Positions 7,143-13,985 of a stretch of 21,314 nucleotides of DNA are shown piece after piece. Both the position numbers and the translations under genes were made by a program. Under the pieces are notes generated by a model. That model worked only from the letters and a program-made list of their open reading frames with translations. It made no database searches and was not told where the DNA came from. Numbering within the stretch: position 1 is the first letter of the stretch; each line of letters opens with the position of its first letter. The DNA comes from Porphyromonadaceae bacterium UBA7180 (lineage in GTDB: Bacteria; Bacteroidota; Bacteroidia; Bacteroidales; Muribaculaceae): assembly GCA_002491165.1 (NCBI GenBank), contig DKVK01000049.1, forward strand, positions 1 through 21,314, in the 5' to 3' direction.

Positions 7143-8711
7143 ATGAAATTCTCATTACGCAAACCGCTGGTTTTCACCCTTATGGCCGTCGCCCTCGTGG
7201 CCGCGGCCGATAAAATAACACTCCTGCATACCAACGACACCCACTCCTCGATAGACCCGGACCCGAAGACAGGCAACGGCGGCATCCTGCAACGCAAGGC
7301 AATCTTCGACTCCGTGCGCCAGGCCGACCGCAACGTGCTGGCCATCGATGCCGGCGACGCCGTGCAGGGTTCCCTCTATTTCAAGTTCTTCAAGGGGGAC
7401 GTGGAATATCCGCTGATGAACATGATGGACTATGACATCCGCATCCTCGGCAACCATGAGTTCGACAACGGACTGAAGGACCTCGCCAAGTATTACAGGA
7501 AGGTGACGGCCACTCCCCTCTCCACCAACTACGACTTCTCGAAAACGGAGCTGAAGGGCATATTCAAGCCCTACGTTATCAAGAAGATAGGGGGCAAGAA
7601 GGTGGGCTTCATCGGCATTAACATCAACCCGGAGAGTCTCATAGAGAAGAAGAATACCGGAGCCATGGTATATGAAGACGCCATCGGGAAGGCCAACGAG
7701 ACGGCCGCCTACCTGAAGAAGGACAAGAAGTGCGACCTTGTGGTGGCGGTGACGCATATCGGCGTCAGCGATAAGTCGGGGCAGCCGACGGACTATGACC
7801 TCGCCCGGCAGAGCCGCGACATAGACATTATCATCGGCGGCCACTCCCACACGCTTATCACCCCGGGACAGACGGGGCAGTATCCCAACGTGGTTAAGAA
7901 CGCAGACGGTCGCGATGTGCTCGTTGCGCAAACCGGAAAGGGAGGAAAGTTCGTGGGCGAGATTAGCATCGACACCGACCTTCTGGGGCAAGGTGTCGCA
8001 GCTTACGATTACAAACTGATTCCCGTCGGCAACCGTTTCAAGAGCTATGACCCGGCCATGCAGAAGTTCCTCGAACCCTATAAGCATGACGTGGACTCGG
8101 TCAATGCACGCGTGATAGGCCGCGCCGACTATACCCTGCACGGCGATGACCGCAACGGAGGATATGCCAACCTTGCCGGCGACTTCGCGATGTGGTTCGG
8201 ACGGCAGGTGGTGGACTCCGTGCTCCCCGGCCGCAAGATTGACCTCGGAATCATGAACGTCGGCGGTATACGCCACGATATGCCCGCAGGCGACGTTACC
8301 GAAGGAGAAATACTCGACACCTTCCCCTTCGCCAACTATATGATCATCAAGGAACTGTCCGGCCAAGACATTATCGACGCCATGAAGGTGGCCGCAAAGA
8401 AGGGGGGCGAGGCCGTGAGTGGAAACGTCCGCGTGGTATGCACCCCGGATTCCACCGTCAAGCAGGTGATTATCAACGGCGAGCCCATGGACCCGAACCT
8501 GCAGTATGTGGTGAGCACCATCAGCTATCTGGGCGACGGCAACGACAACCTCAAGACGCTGGCCAACGGAAAGTTGCTGTGGCGCGACCCGATGCCCGAC
8601 ATGTCGGAACGTATCCTGGACTATATCTCGAGTTTCGGACGGCTCGGACTCCCCGTGAACCCGGACCCGACTCCCCGCTTCGTCCGCGAGGTGGTCATCG
8701 ATAATAAATAA
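7143..8711 (+). CDS. Exported 5'-nucleotidase / metallophosphatase (UshA-like, two domains)
   Basis: The 522-aa protein has a signal peptide (1-21). The N-terminal calcineurin-like phosphoesterase domain carries the metal ligands D32/H34 (NDTH), D72 (AGD), N104-H105 (GNHE), H205 (VTHIG) and H234/H236 (GGHSHT). The C-terminal 5'-nucleotidase domain (about 300-515) binds substrate and includes NVGGIRHDMPAG and GDGNDNL. Family members hydrolyse nucleoside 5'-monophosphates, and some also UDP-sugars, in the periplasm to recover nucleosides and phosphate. No lipobox or C-terminal sorting tail is seen. The next gene starts 13 nt downstream, so the two probably share a transcript. Exact substrate cannot be read from sequence. 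Confidence 0.93.
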   Translation: MKFSLRKPLVFTLMAVALVAAADKITLLHTNDTHSSIDPDPKTGNGGILQRKAIFDSVRQADRNVLAIDAGDAVQGSLYFKFFKGDVEYPLMNMMDYDIRILGNHEFDNGLKDLAKYYRKVTATPLSTNYDFSKTELKGIFKPYVIKKIGGKKVGFIGININPESLIEKKNTGAMVYEDAIGKANETAAYLKKDKKCDLVVAVTHIGVSDKSGQPTDYDLARQSRDIDIIIGGHSHTLITPGQTGQYPNVVKNADGRDVLVAQTGKGGKFVGEISIDTDLLGQGVAAYDYKLIPVGNRFKSYDPAMQKFLEPYKHDVDSVNARVIGRADYTLHGDDRNGGYANLAGDFAMWFGRQVVDSVLPGRKIDLGIMNVGGIRHDMPAGDVTEGEILDTFPFANYMIIKELSGQDIIDAMKVAAKKGGEAVSGNVRVVCTPDSTVKQVIINGEPMDPNLQYVVSTISYLGDGNDNLKTLANGKLLWRDPMPDMSERILDYISSFGRLGLPVNPDPTPRFVREVVIDNK

Positions 8712-8724
8712 GCAAGAAAGGGAA

Positions 8725-9876
8725 ATGACCCGGAAGGCGCGATTCCTGTTGCTCGTTTCGCTGCTGCTGACCTTGGCGGCGGGATGCGCGCGCACTTCCC
8801 GGCAGTCTGTCTCCGACTCTGCCGCGACAGCCGATTCACTCGCCGCCTTTCGTGCCGATTCACTGGAGAAAGAAAAGAGTTTGCGGCGGACTGCCGACTC
8901 GCTTACGCGCTCCCTTACGCTGGAACAACGCGCCGCCATGGTGCTGATGCCCGCCGTCTATACGCGCACTGACGCCGCCACCATGGCGCTGCTGCGTTCA
9001 TACGTGCACGAACGCCATACCGGCGGAGTCATCCTGTTGCGCGGAGATACACTCTCGGCACGCGTGATAGCCGACTCCATAGCACGTTGGCGTGGTCGGG
9101 AGTTCTTCATTGCCATTGACGCCGAGTGGGGACTCGGGATGCGCCTCACCGACGCCACCTCTTACCCCGACAACCGTACCATAGGTCTCAATTCCTCGCC
9201 GGAAGCCGTGCGCAAATATGGCCGCGAAGTGGGGAGGCAATGCCGCCGGTTGGGGATTAATATGCTGCTCGGTCCCGTTGCCGACATCGTGCCCGACTCG
9301 CTGCGCGACTCCTCTTATATTGGGCGCCGCTCCTTCGGGTCGGACCCTGCGCGTGTGGCCGAGCTGGTGTGCGCTTACAGCCGCGGAGCCGCCGAAGCCG
9401 GCGTGCTGACGGTGGTGAAACATTTCCCGGGACATGGCGGCGTGGCGGCCGACAGCCATAAGACGCTCCCGTCGCTTCGCAAGCCGCTGCGCCAGCTTAC
9501 CGCCGAAGACCTGCGTCCCTTCCGGCGGTACATAGACCTGGGCGGACGCGCCGTGATGATAGGACATATCTCGGTTCCGGCCGTTGACCCGCAACTGCGC
9601 TCCGCCGCTTCCTCTCCGGCCGTTATCGGCGACCTGTTGCGCGACGACATGCACTTCTCCGGACTGATACTTACCGATGCGCTGAACATGGGCGGAGCCG
9701 CCGACATAGACCCTGCCGAAGCCATCGCCGCCGGTGCCGACATGATACTCGCCCCGGCCGACACCCCTGCCGCCATACGGCGCATAACGGACGCCGTGCT
9801 CTCGGGAGAACTCCCCGAAGAGCGCCTCAACGAAAGCGTAACGCGAATCTTCCTCCAGCTGCTGCGGCAGGGCTGA
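8725..9876 (+). CDS. Glycoside hydrolase family 3 lipoprotein, beta-N-acetylhexosaminidase-like
   Basis: The 383-aa protein has a lipoprotein signal (LAAGC, C21), then a Ser/Asp-rich linker to about residue 62, then a single GH3 barrel. The motif KHFPGHGG at 232-239 and DSH at 243-245 are the NagZ-type signature, in which the His of the Asp-His pair acts as acid/base. The probable nucleophile is D318 in LILTDALNM. Single-domain enzymes of this type remove N-acetylglucosamine from peptidoglycan fragments or chitosaccharides. E. coli NagZ is cytoplasmic, whereas this protein should be lipid-anchored in the envelope. It is 13 nt after the 5'-nucleotidase gene, which suggests a shared role in salvaging envelope or nucleotide material (inference). 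Confidence 0.9.
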   Translation: MTRKARFLLLVSLLLTLAAGCARTSRQSVSDSAATADSLAAFRADSLEKEKSLRRTADSLTRSLTLEQRAAMVLMPAVYTRTDAATMALLRSYVHERHTGGVILLRGDTLSARVIADSIARWRGREFFIAIDAEWGLGMRLTDATSYPDNRTIGLNSSPEAVRKYGREVGRQCRRLGINMLLGPVADIVPDSLRDSSYIGRRSFGSDPARVAELVCAYSRGAAEAGVLTVVKHFPGHGGVAADSHKTLPSLRKPLRQLTAEDLRPFRRYIDLGGRAVMIGHISVPAVDPQLRSAASSPAVIGDLLRDDMHFSGLILTDALNMGGAADIDPAEAIAAGADMILAPADTPAAIRRITDAVLSGELPEERLNESVTRIFLQLLRQG

Positions 9877-9896
9877 CGCCCGCAGGTTTATGAGAG

Positions 9897-9911
9897 TTAT
9901 AAGTCTTATAA
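9897..9911. terminator. Palindrome between convergent genes
   Basis: TTATAAG-T-CTTATAA is a perfect 7-bp palindrome, 21 nt after the GH3 stop and 22 nt from the radC stop. It is AT-rich, so weak as an intrinsic terminator. A second imperfect CCGG stem lies at about 9918-9940, overlapping the radC end. Confidence 0.3.
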
Positions 9912-9932
9912 AAGAACCGGTCTACACGTTGT

Positions 9933-10682
9933 TTAGCCGGACATGCGGCCCGCGTCCTTGTAGCTATATGAGCCGTGGGCCGTTATTATCACATGGTCGA
10001 GCATCTGGACCCCTACCGCCCGGCAGCCCTCGCAGCATGAGCGCGTTATAGCATCGTCCTGTCCCGACGGGTGTGTATTCCCCGACGGATGGTTGTGACA
10101 CATGATGAGTGCCGAGGCCTGTTCCAGAATGGCCTCCTTGAGTATGAGTTTGAGGTCGAAGACCGAAGCCGCCAGACCGCCGCTCGTAACCCGGGCCATA
10201 CGTAGCACCTGGTGGCGCCGGTTGAGAAGCAGAATCCATATTTCCTCGTGGCCGAGGTTCCCTATCTTCGGGCGCATTAGCTCCACTATGTCGCCCGAAT
10301 CTTTGATTTGCGGGCGTTCGGGCGGCTCCTCCGTGCGGTAACGGCGTATTATCTCCATCATGGCTTCGAGTTGGAGCGCCTTGGTGGGGCCCAGTCCCTT
10401 GAAACGCAGGAAGTAACCGTGGTCGCGGCGTTCCATTGTGTGGAGGCTCCCCTCGTTGTCGCGCAGGATGCGGCGGCATAGGTCCGTCACCGGAATCCCC
10501 TTGACGCCGGTGCGCAGCAGGATGGCGAAAAGGTCGGAGGTAGCGAGACTGCCGATGCCGTATTTCAGGGCACGTTCGCGCGGCTGGTCATCGCGGTCCA
10601 GGTCTTTTATCCTCACCGCCGCTTTGCCGCCGTCCGTTTCCTCCGGTCTGCTATAGTTGACTTCCAGCTCGTTGACTTTCAT
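9933..10682 (-). CDS. radC: RadC family protein (JAB/MPN+ metalloprotein)
   Basis: The 249-aa protein has an N-terminal UPF0758 helix-hairpin-helix part (RERALKYGIGSL, then FKGLGPTKALQLEAMMEI) and a C-terminal JAMM domain. The metal motif is complete: a glutamate in NLGHEEIWILLLN, then CHNHPSGNTHPSGQDD (HxH, seven residues, S, two residues, D). The family is named for a proposed role in DNA repair that later work did not support in E. coli; its biochemical function is open. The ATG at 10682 comes one base after the stop of the glycosyltransferase gene (TGA-G-ATG), so translation is probably coupled. A GGAGGGG stretch about 8 nt before the ATG is one of the few SD-like sequences here. Confidence 0.95.
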   Translation of the reverse strand: MKVNELEVNYSRPEETDGGKAAVRIKDLDRDDQPRERALKYGIGSLATSDLFAILLRTGVKGIPVTDLCRRILRDNEGSLHTMERRDHGYFLRFKGLGPTKALQLEAMMEIIRRYRTEEPPERPQIKDSGDIVELMRPKIGNLGHEEIWILLLNRRHQVLRMARVTSGGLAASVFDLKLILKEAILEQASALIMCHNHPSGNTHPSGQDDAITRSCCEGCRAVGVQMLDHVIITAHGSYSYKDAGRMSG

Positions 10683-10683
10683 C

Positions 10684-11688
10684 TCATTTTCCCCTCCGCA
10701 TTTCTATTTCCTGCTGCGTGTCGCGGCCGTGGCGCAGGAGTATCTTCCACGTGTAGGCGCGTATGAAACCGGTGCCGTAGCCGCAGAGCTGTACCAGCGC
10801 CGCAAGGACGCCGAGCGTCCCTATCTTCGCGGAGCGGGTAGCTACCATTCCCGTCACCCATACGGCAAGGATATAGACGGCCAGCGGTATGAGCAACAGC
10901 GGTTTGAAGAACGCTCCGACTATCATCGCCAGGGCGAAGATGACGAAGAGCGCCGGCAGCCAGTGTACCGCCTTCATCGACCCCGGGTAGAGTAGTTGCA
11001 GGGTGATGCGCGACATGCCGAAGATGTGGACCTGACGCCAGAATTTCTTGAAATCCACGCGCCGCTTGTGGTAGACTTTCACTTCGGGATAGAGCGCGAT
11101 GCGGTAGCCCGCCAGGCGTATGCGCGTGCTCATGTCTATGTCCTCGGAGAACATCTCGCGGAAGCCGCCCACTTTCCGGTAGACGGCACGCGAATAGCCC
11201 ATGTTGAAGGTGCGCGGCACGAACTTCTCGAGGCTCACCTTGCCGCCGCGTATGCCACCGGTGGTCAGGAACGAGGTCATGGAATAGTTGATGGCCTTCT
11301 GCGTGTCGGAGAAGGAGGAGTGCGCCGCGTCGGGACCGCCGAAGCAGTCGGTGGGATGCTCACTTAGTTCGCGTTTCAGGCCGCTGATGTAGTCGGGGGG
11401 CAGGATGCAGTCGGAGTCCACGAAGACGAAGAAGTCGCCGCCGGCGCGGTCCATGCCATAGTTGCGGGCAATGCTTCGTCCCTCGTTCTCCTTGAAGAAA
11501 TACCTAACGCGAAGGCGGTCGGCGTACTCGCGGCAGACGTCGCCGCAGGGCACGGGACTGCCGTCTTCCACTATCACGACCTCGAAATCGCGGTCATCCT
11601 GCGCCGCGAGGCTTTCCAGTAAGTCACGAACCTCGTCCGGCCGGTTGTAGACCGGGACGACAATAGAAATCAGTTTCGGCGCAGCCAT
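10684..11688 (-). CDS. Family 2 glycosyltransferase with C-terminal membrane helices
   Basis: The 334-aa protein opens with the GT-A nucleotide-sugar fold: ISIVVPVYNRPDEV, VVIVEDGSP, then NEGRSIARNYG, and the DSD metal-binding motif at 91-93 (FVFVDSDCILP). SEDIDMSTRIRLAG (ED at 182-183) supplies the probable catalytic base. About residues 243-285 form two hydrophobic helices that anchor the enzyme in the inner membrane, with a third possible near 293-312. GT2 enzymes of this layout add sugars to lipid-linked glycans or polysaccharides; donor and acceptor cannot be told. It is joined to radC by a one-base gap and lies downstream of efp after a terminator hairpin. No clear promoter box is visible in 11689-11802. 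Confidence 0.92.
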   Translation of the reverse strand: MAAPKLISIVVPVYNRPDEVRDLLESLAAQDDRDFEVVIVEDGSPVPCGDVCREYADRLRVRYFFKENEGRSIARNYGMDRAGGDFFVFVDSDCILPPDYISGLKRELSEHPTDCFGGPDAAHSSFSDTQKAINYSMTSFLTTGGIRGGKVSLEKFVPRTFNMGYSRAVYRKVGGFREMFSEDIDMSTRIRLAGYRIALYPEVKVYHKRRVDFKKFWRQVHIFGMSRITLQLLYPGSMKAVHWLPALFVIFALAMIVGAFFKPLLLIPLAVYILAVWVTGMVATRSAKIGTLGVLAALVQLCGYGTGFIRAYTWKILLRHGRDTQQEIEMRRGK

Positions 11689-11735
11689 ATAGTGTTTGTT
11701 GTGTGATGGTTGACAGGATTCCTGTTTAAAAGCAA

Positions 11736-11767
11736 CGGGAGGTGCAGGCCGAAGCTTGCCCCTCCTG
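11736..11767 (-). terminator. Terminator of efp
   Basis: A 14-bp stem (11736-11749 with 11754-11767) has one mismatch, two G-T pairs and a 4-nt loop. On the minus strand it is followed by TTGCTTTTAAA. It starts 36 nt after the efp stop codon. Confidence 0.65.
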
Positions 11768-11802
11768 TTTAGCTCTTTTATATAAGGCGTATAGTTTGTG
11801 CG

Positions 11803-12369
11803 TCAGGCTTTTACACGTCCTACGTAGCTGCCGTCGCGGGTGTCGATTTCAATCTTTTCGCCAGTGTTGATGAAGAGCGGGACGCGGACGGTTGCGCCGG
11901 TCTCAACGGTGGCGGGTTTCAGAGTGTTGGTGGCGGTGTCGCCCTTGAGGCCCGGCTCTGTGTAGGTGATTTCGAGGACGGTCTTCATCGGCATCTCGGC
12001 GTAGAGCACGGTGTCGGTGCTGGCATCGCTGACAACCTCCACGATGTCGCCTTCCTTCATGAAGTCGGCGCCTGTAACGAGGTCCTTGGAGATGGGAATC
12101 TGCTCGAAAGTTTCCTGGTTCATGAAGATGTCATCGCCGCCGTCGGCGTAGAGATACTGGTAGGGGCGGCGTTCCACACGCACGTCTTCGAGCTTTTCGC
12201 CGATGTTGAAGCGGCGCTCGAGCACGCGGCCGTCGACAACGTCCTTGAGTTTTGTGCGCATGAAAGTGTTACCTTTGCCTGGTTTCACGTGAAGGAACTC
12301 AACCACGAAATAGAGGCGGCCATCCATGCGGATGCAGGTTCCGTTCTTGATGTCTTGAGCGTTCATCAT
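11803..12369 (-). CDS. efp: Translation elongation factor P
   Basis: The 188-aa protein has the three beta-barrel EF-P layout. The KOW-like N-domain has the loop KPGKGNTF, with K32 at the tip that is modified in many bacteria. The C-terminal OB domain ends with ETGATVRVPLFINTGEKIEIDT and GSYVGRVKA. EF-P relieves ribosome stalling at consecutive prolines. The start is the first of two Met codons (MMNAQDIK); relatives begin M-x-NAQDIK, which agrees. No epmA/epmB-type modification gene is seen in the window. Promoter at 12468-12498, with an untranslated leader of about 90 nt. Confidence 0.97.
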   Translation of the reverse strand: MMNAQDIKNGTCIRMDGRLYFVVEFLHVKPGKGNTFMRTKLKDVVDGRVLERRFNIGEKLEDVRVERRPYQYLYADGGDDIFMNQETFEQIPISKDLVTGADFMKEGDIVEVVSDASTDTVLYAEMPMKTVLEITYTEPGLKGDTATNTLKPATVETGATVRVPLFINTGEKIEIDTRDGSYVGRVKA

Positions 12370-12457
12370 AACTGTATAGTACTTTTAATTAATTCGAGAA
12401 AAAGTGTAAAAAACGGTAAAAACCGCGCCGGGCGCGACTATGAAAGCCCGAAAGCGG

Positions 12458-12498
12458 TAATTTTGTGCAAAATTAAGAAAAAAAAAGCGCTCCGCCAA
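12458..12498 (-). promoter_or_regulatory. efp promoter overlapping a palindrome
   Basis: Minus strand: TTG (12498-12496), a 20-nt spacer, TAATTTTG (12475-12468). The -7 box is one arm of the palindrome TAATTTTG-TG-CAAAATTA (12458-12475), so a second consensus -7 box faces the plus strand. No plus-strand gene follows it. Confidence 0.6.
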
Positions 12499-12524
12499 GA
12501 AAACGGCGAAAAAAGCGCGTAAAT

Positions 12525-12560
12525 ATGGAGCGCAGGTCTCCAGTCCTGCTTAACAAAAGC
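12525..12560 (-). repeat. Copy of the dispersed 36-nt hairpin repeat
   Basis: The reverse complement aligns without gaps to the copies at 13087 and 3642, starting GCTTTTGTT and ending GCGCTCCAT. Its stem is less perfect (CAGGAC/GACCTG). It lies just beyond the rpmH terminator in the gap between rpmH and efp (12370-12642), which holds no other gene. Confidence 0.7.
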
Positions 12561-12571
12561 ACTGTACGGGC

Positions 12572-12622
12572 ACAAAAAATCAGCTGTGCCGACCGCAGGG
12601 CCTGCATAGCTGTATTTTTTGT
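12572..12622 (-). terminator. Terminator of rpmH
   Basis: A long hairpin pairs ACAAAAAAT-CAGCT (12572-12585) with AGCTG-T-ATTTTTTGT (12608-12622). An inner GCAGG/CCTGC stem is also possible. Minus-strand output ends in ATTTTTTGT, 21 nt after the rpmH stop. A/T-flanked and probably bidirectional. Confidence 0.75.
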
Positions 12623-12642
12623 TTCAGATGTAGAGTCGGTGC

Positions 12643-12798
12643 TTACTTGGAAGCGAGGTGATCCGATACCGTAAGCGAGAAACGACCCTTGGCGCGGCGG
12701 CGCGAAATCACCTTGCGGCCGTCTTTGGTAGCCATTCTCTCACGGAAGCCGTGTTTGTTGACTCTTCTGCGGTTGGAGGGTTGAAATGTTCTTTTCAT
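12643..12798 (-). CDS. rpmH: 50S ribosomal protein L34
   Basis: A short 51-aa reading frame from ATG at 12798 to TAA at 12643 has the full L34 signature: MKRTFQPSNRRRVNKHGFR, then ERMATKDGRKVISRRRAKGR. It is a small, very basic 50S protein bound to 23S rRNA. The C-terminal extension (FSLTVSDHLASK) is typical of Bacteroidetes L34. In many bacteria rpmH sits beside rnpA and dnaA; here it is a separate unit upstream of efp, with its own promoter and terminator. Confidence 0.97.
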   Translation of the reverse strand: MKRTFQPSNRRRVNKHGFRERMATKDGRKVISRRRAKGRFSLTVSDHLASK

Positions 12799-12835
12799 CT
12801 TATATGGTTATTTTTTATTTTCGGTTTTCGGACTG

Positions 12836-12866
12836 CAAAATTAGGAAATCATTTTCATACCACAAA
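12836..12866 (-). promoter_or_regulatory. Promoter of rpmH
   Basis: Minus-strand TTTG (12866-12863), a 19-nt spacer, TAATTTTG (12843-12836). The leader is about 30 nt. Confidence 0.7.
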
Positions 12867-12869
12867 ATT

Positions 12870-13140
12870 TTTTCGCGATTTTCCGCCCTAAAAAGCGTTT
12901 TTACCACGATTTACAGCTGCGGAGATGCCGGAAGAGGCTAATCAGAGCGCTGAAACTGCGCTCTCGGGGTATCTAAGGTCATTAAATTCCTTAAGGATCT
13001 TAAGGTCGGGAGGACGACGCGCCGGACGGGTTTCGGATGGTCGTTATGGCCGTTAAAACCTTCAGTGGCTCTCCGGATGCGGGTCCGCTTTTGTTACATA
13101 GGCCGGGAAGCCTGCCCTCCATATTTGCCGGGGTGCTCAA
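12870..13140. other. Non-coding stretch with decayed short repeats
   Basis: I see no protein gene between rpmH and the DUF3109 gene (12799-13386). This part contains loosely repeated AAGGTC words (12974-12980 and 13001-13007) around CCTTAAGG, with about 9-nt periodicity in part, and the 36-nt repeat at 13087-13122. The rest looks like unconstrained or decayed sequence. Confidence 0.4.
13087..13122 (+). repeat. Copy of the dispersed 36-nt hairpin repeat
   Basis: It starts GCTTTTGTTACA and ends GCCCTCCAT, with central AGGCCGGGAAGCCT. It aligns without gaps to the copies at 3642 (same strand) and 12525 (opposite strand). Confidence 0.7.
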
Positions 13141-13146
13141 CAGGGA

Positions 13147-13234
13147 CAAAACAAAAGGAACCAATTTCACAATTGATTCCTCTCTTTTACTACTTGACTA
13201 AATAAATTCTTACATGTCACGTTCGTAGAAACTT
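13147..13234 (-). ncRNA. Candidate small RNA with own promoter and terminator
   Basis: A minus-strand promoter-like pair (13241-13270) predicts a start near 13234. About 53 nt later comes an 11-bp hairpin with one mismatch (13156-13166 with 13171-13181, loop TCAC), followed by TTTTGTTTTG, a strong intrinsic terminator. The predicted RNA is about 88 nt. Its only ATG is followed directly by TAA, so it is unlikely to encode a peptide. It matches no RNA family I can name. The alternative is that the hairpin simply ends the ung-to-DUF3109 operon, whose last stop codon is about 206 nt upstream. Confidence 0.4.
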
Positions 13235-13240
13235 CCGATG

Positions 13241-13270
13241 CAAAATTACAATCTATTTCTTTTACGGCAA
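13241..13270 (-). promoter_or_regulatory. Orphan promoter upstream of the candidate small RNA
   Basis: Minus-strand TTG (13270-13268), a 19-nt spacer, TAATTTTG (13248-13241). The -7 box is a full match; the -33 box is partial. No protein gene lies downstream before the rpmH promoter. Confidence 0.5.
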
Positions 13271-13386
13271 GCGTCTTTCGTGTTAAAAAATCTTAACCGG
13301 ACTTATTTTTCCCACTCTCCCCTGCCGTTTTGCACATTTGAGACTGTTTGTGCAGGTTTTTCGCACCCCGGGAATGTGTCGCCGCG

Positions 13387-13974
13387 TCACTTTTCCTCCT
13401 TTTTTTGGCGGAGGTATTCGCGGGCGGTGAGGTCGAGCTCGTCGTACCATTCCTGGCCGAAACGGCGCGTCAGGGGTTCTTTCAGGAACTCGTAGGCACG
13501 GACGCGGTTCTTCCTCCCCTCTTTCAGGGCGCATTTGCAGACGTTCCATTTGTGCAGGTTTACGGCCGTCATGACACCCACCGGGTCGAGCCGCACCGGA
13601 TAAAGGTGGCACGACATGGGTTTGGTCTGCGGTATGCGTCCCTCGCGGTAGGCTTTTTCAAGCAGGCAGAGACATACCCCGCCGGGAGCATAGGTGGTGA
13701 AGACGCAGTCGCGGCCGTCGACTATGGAGGTCACGAGGTCCCCCTCTTCGTCCACATAGCAGACGCCCTGCTCCTCCACCACACGCTTGGCGCCGGGGAG
13801 CATTTCGTCGTATATGCCGGGCAGCACGTCCTCTATGGCGCGCACCTCACCGATGGTCACGGGAGCGCCGGCCTCTCCCTCCACACAGCACTGTCCGAGA
13901 CATTGGCTGAGGTCGCATTTGAAGTATTCCTCCACGAGGTCGAGGGAAACGAGTGTATCTTTTATCTGTAGCAT
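13387..13974 (-). CDS. DUF3109 family cysteine-rich protein
   Basis: The 195-aa cytosolic protein is of the DUF3109 family (PF11307), common in Bacteroidetes and related to YkgJ-type cysteine clusters. Cysteines stand at 20, 25, 29, 30 (CDLSQCLGQCC), 72, 90, 101, 103, 122 (KPMSCHLYPVR) and 146/148 (WNVCKC). Such spacing suggests metal binding, zinc or iron-sulfur, but the function is unknown. It has no signal peptide. It is the last gene of the ung unit, 11 nt after the T9SS plug gene. Length is normal for the family. Confidence 0.9.
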   Translation of the reverse strand: MLQIKDTLVSLDLVEEYFKCDLSQCLGQCCVEGEAGAPVTIGEVRAIEDVLPGIYDEMLPGAKRVVEEQGVCYVDEEGDLVTSIVDGRDCVFTTYAPGGVCLCLLEKAYREGRIPQTKPMSCHLYPVRLDPVGVMTAVNLHKWNVCKCALKEGRKNRVRAYEFLKEPLTRRFGQEWYDELDLTAREYLRQKKEEK

Positions 13975-13985
13975 AATGTTCTGTA

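Noticed and set aside
7155..8939. 594-aa open frame on the minus strand
   Set aside because: It lies entirely opposite the 5'-nucleotidase and GH3 start, has no family motif, and is the usual antisense open frame produced by GC-rich codon bias.
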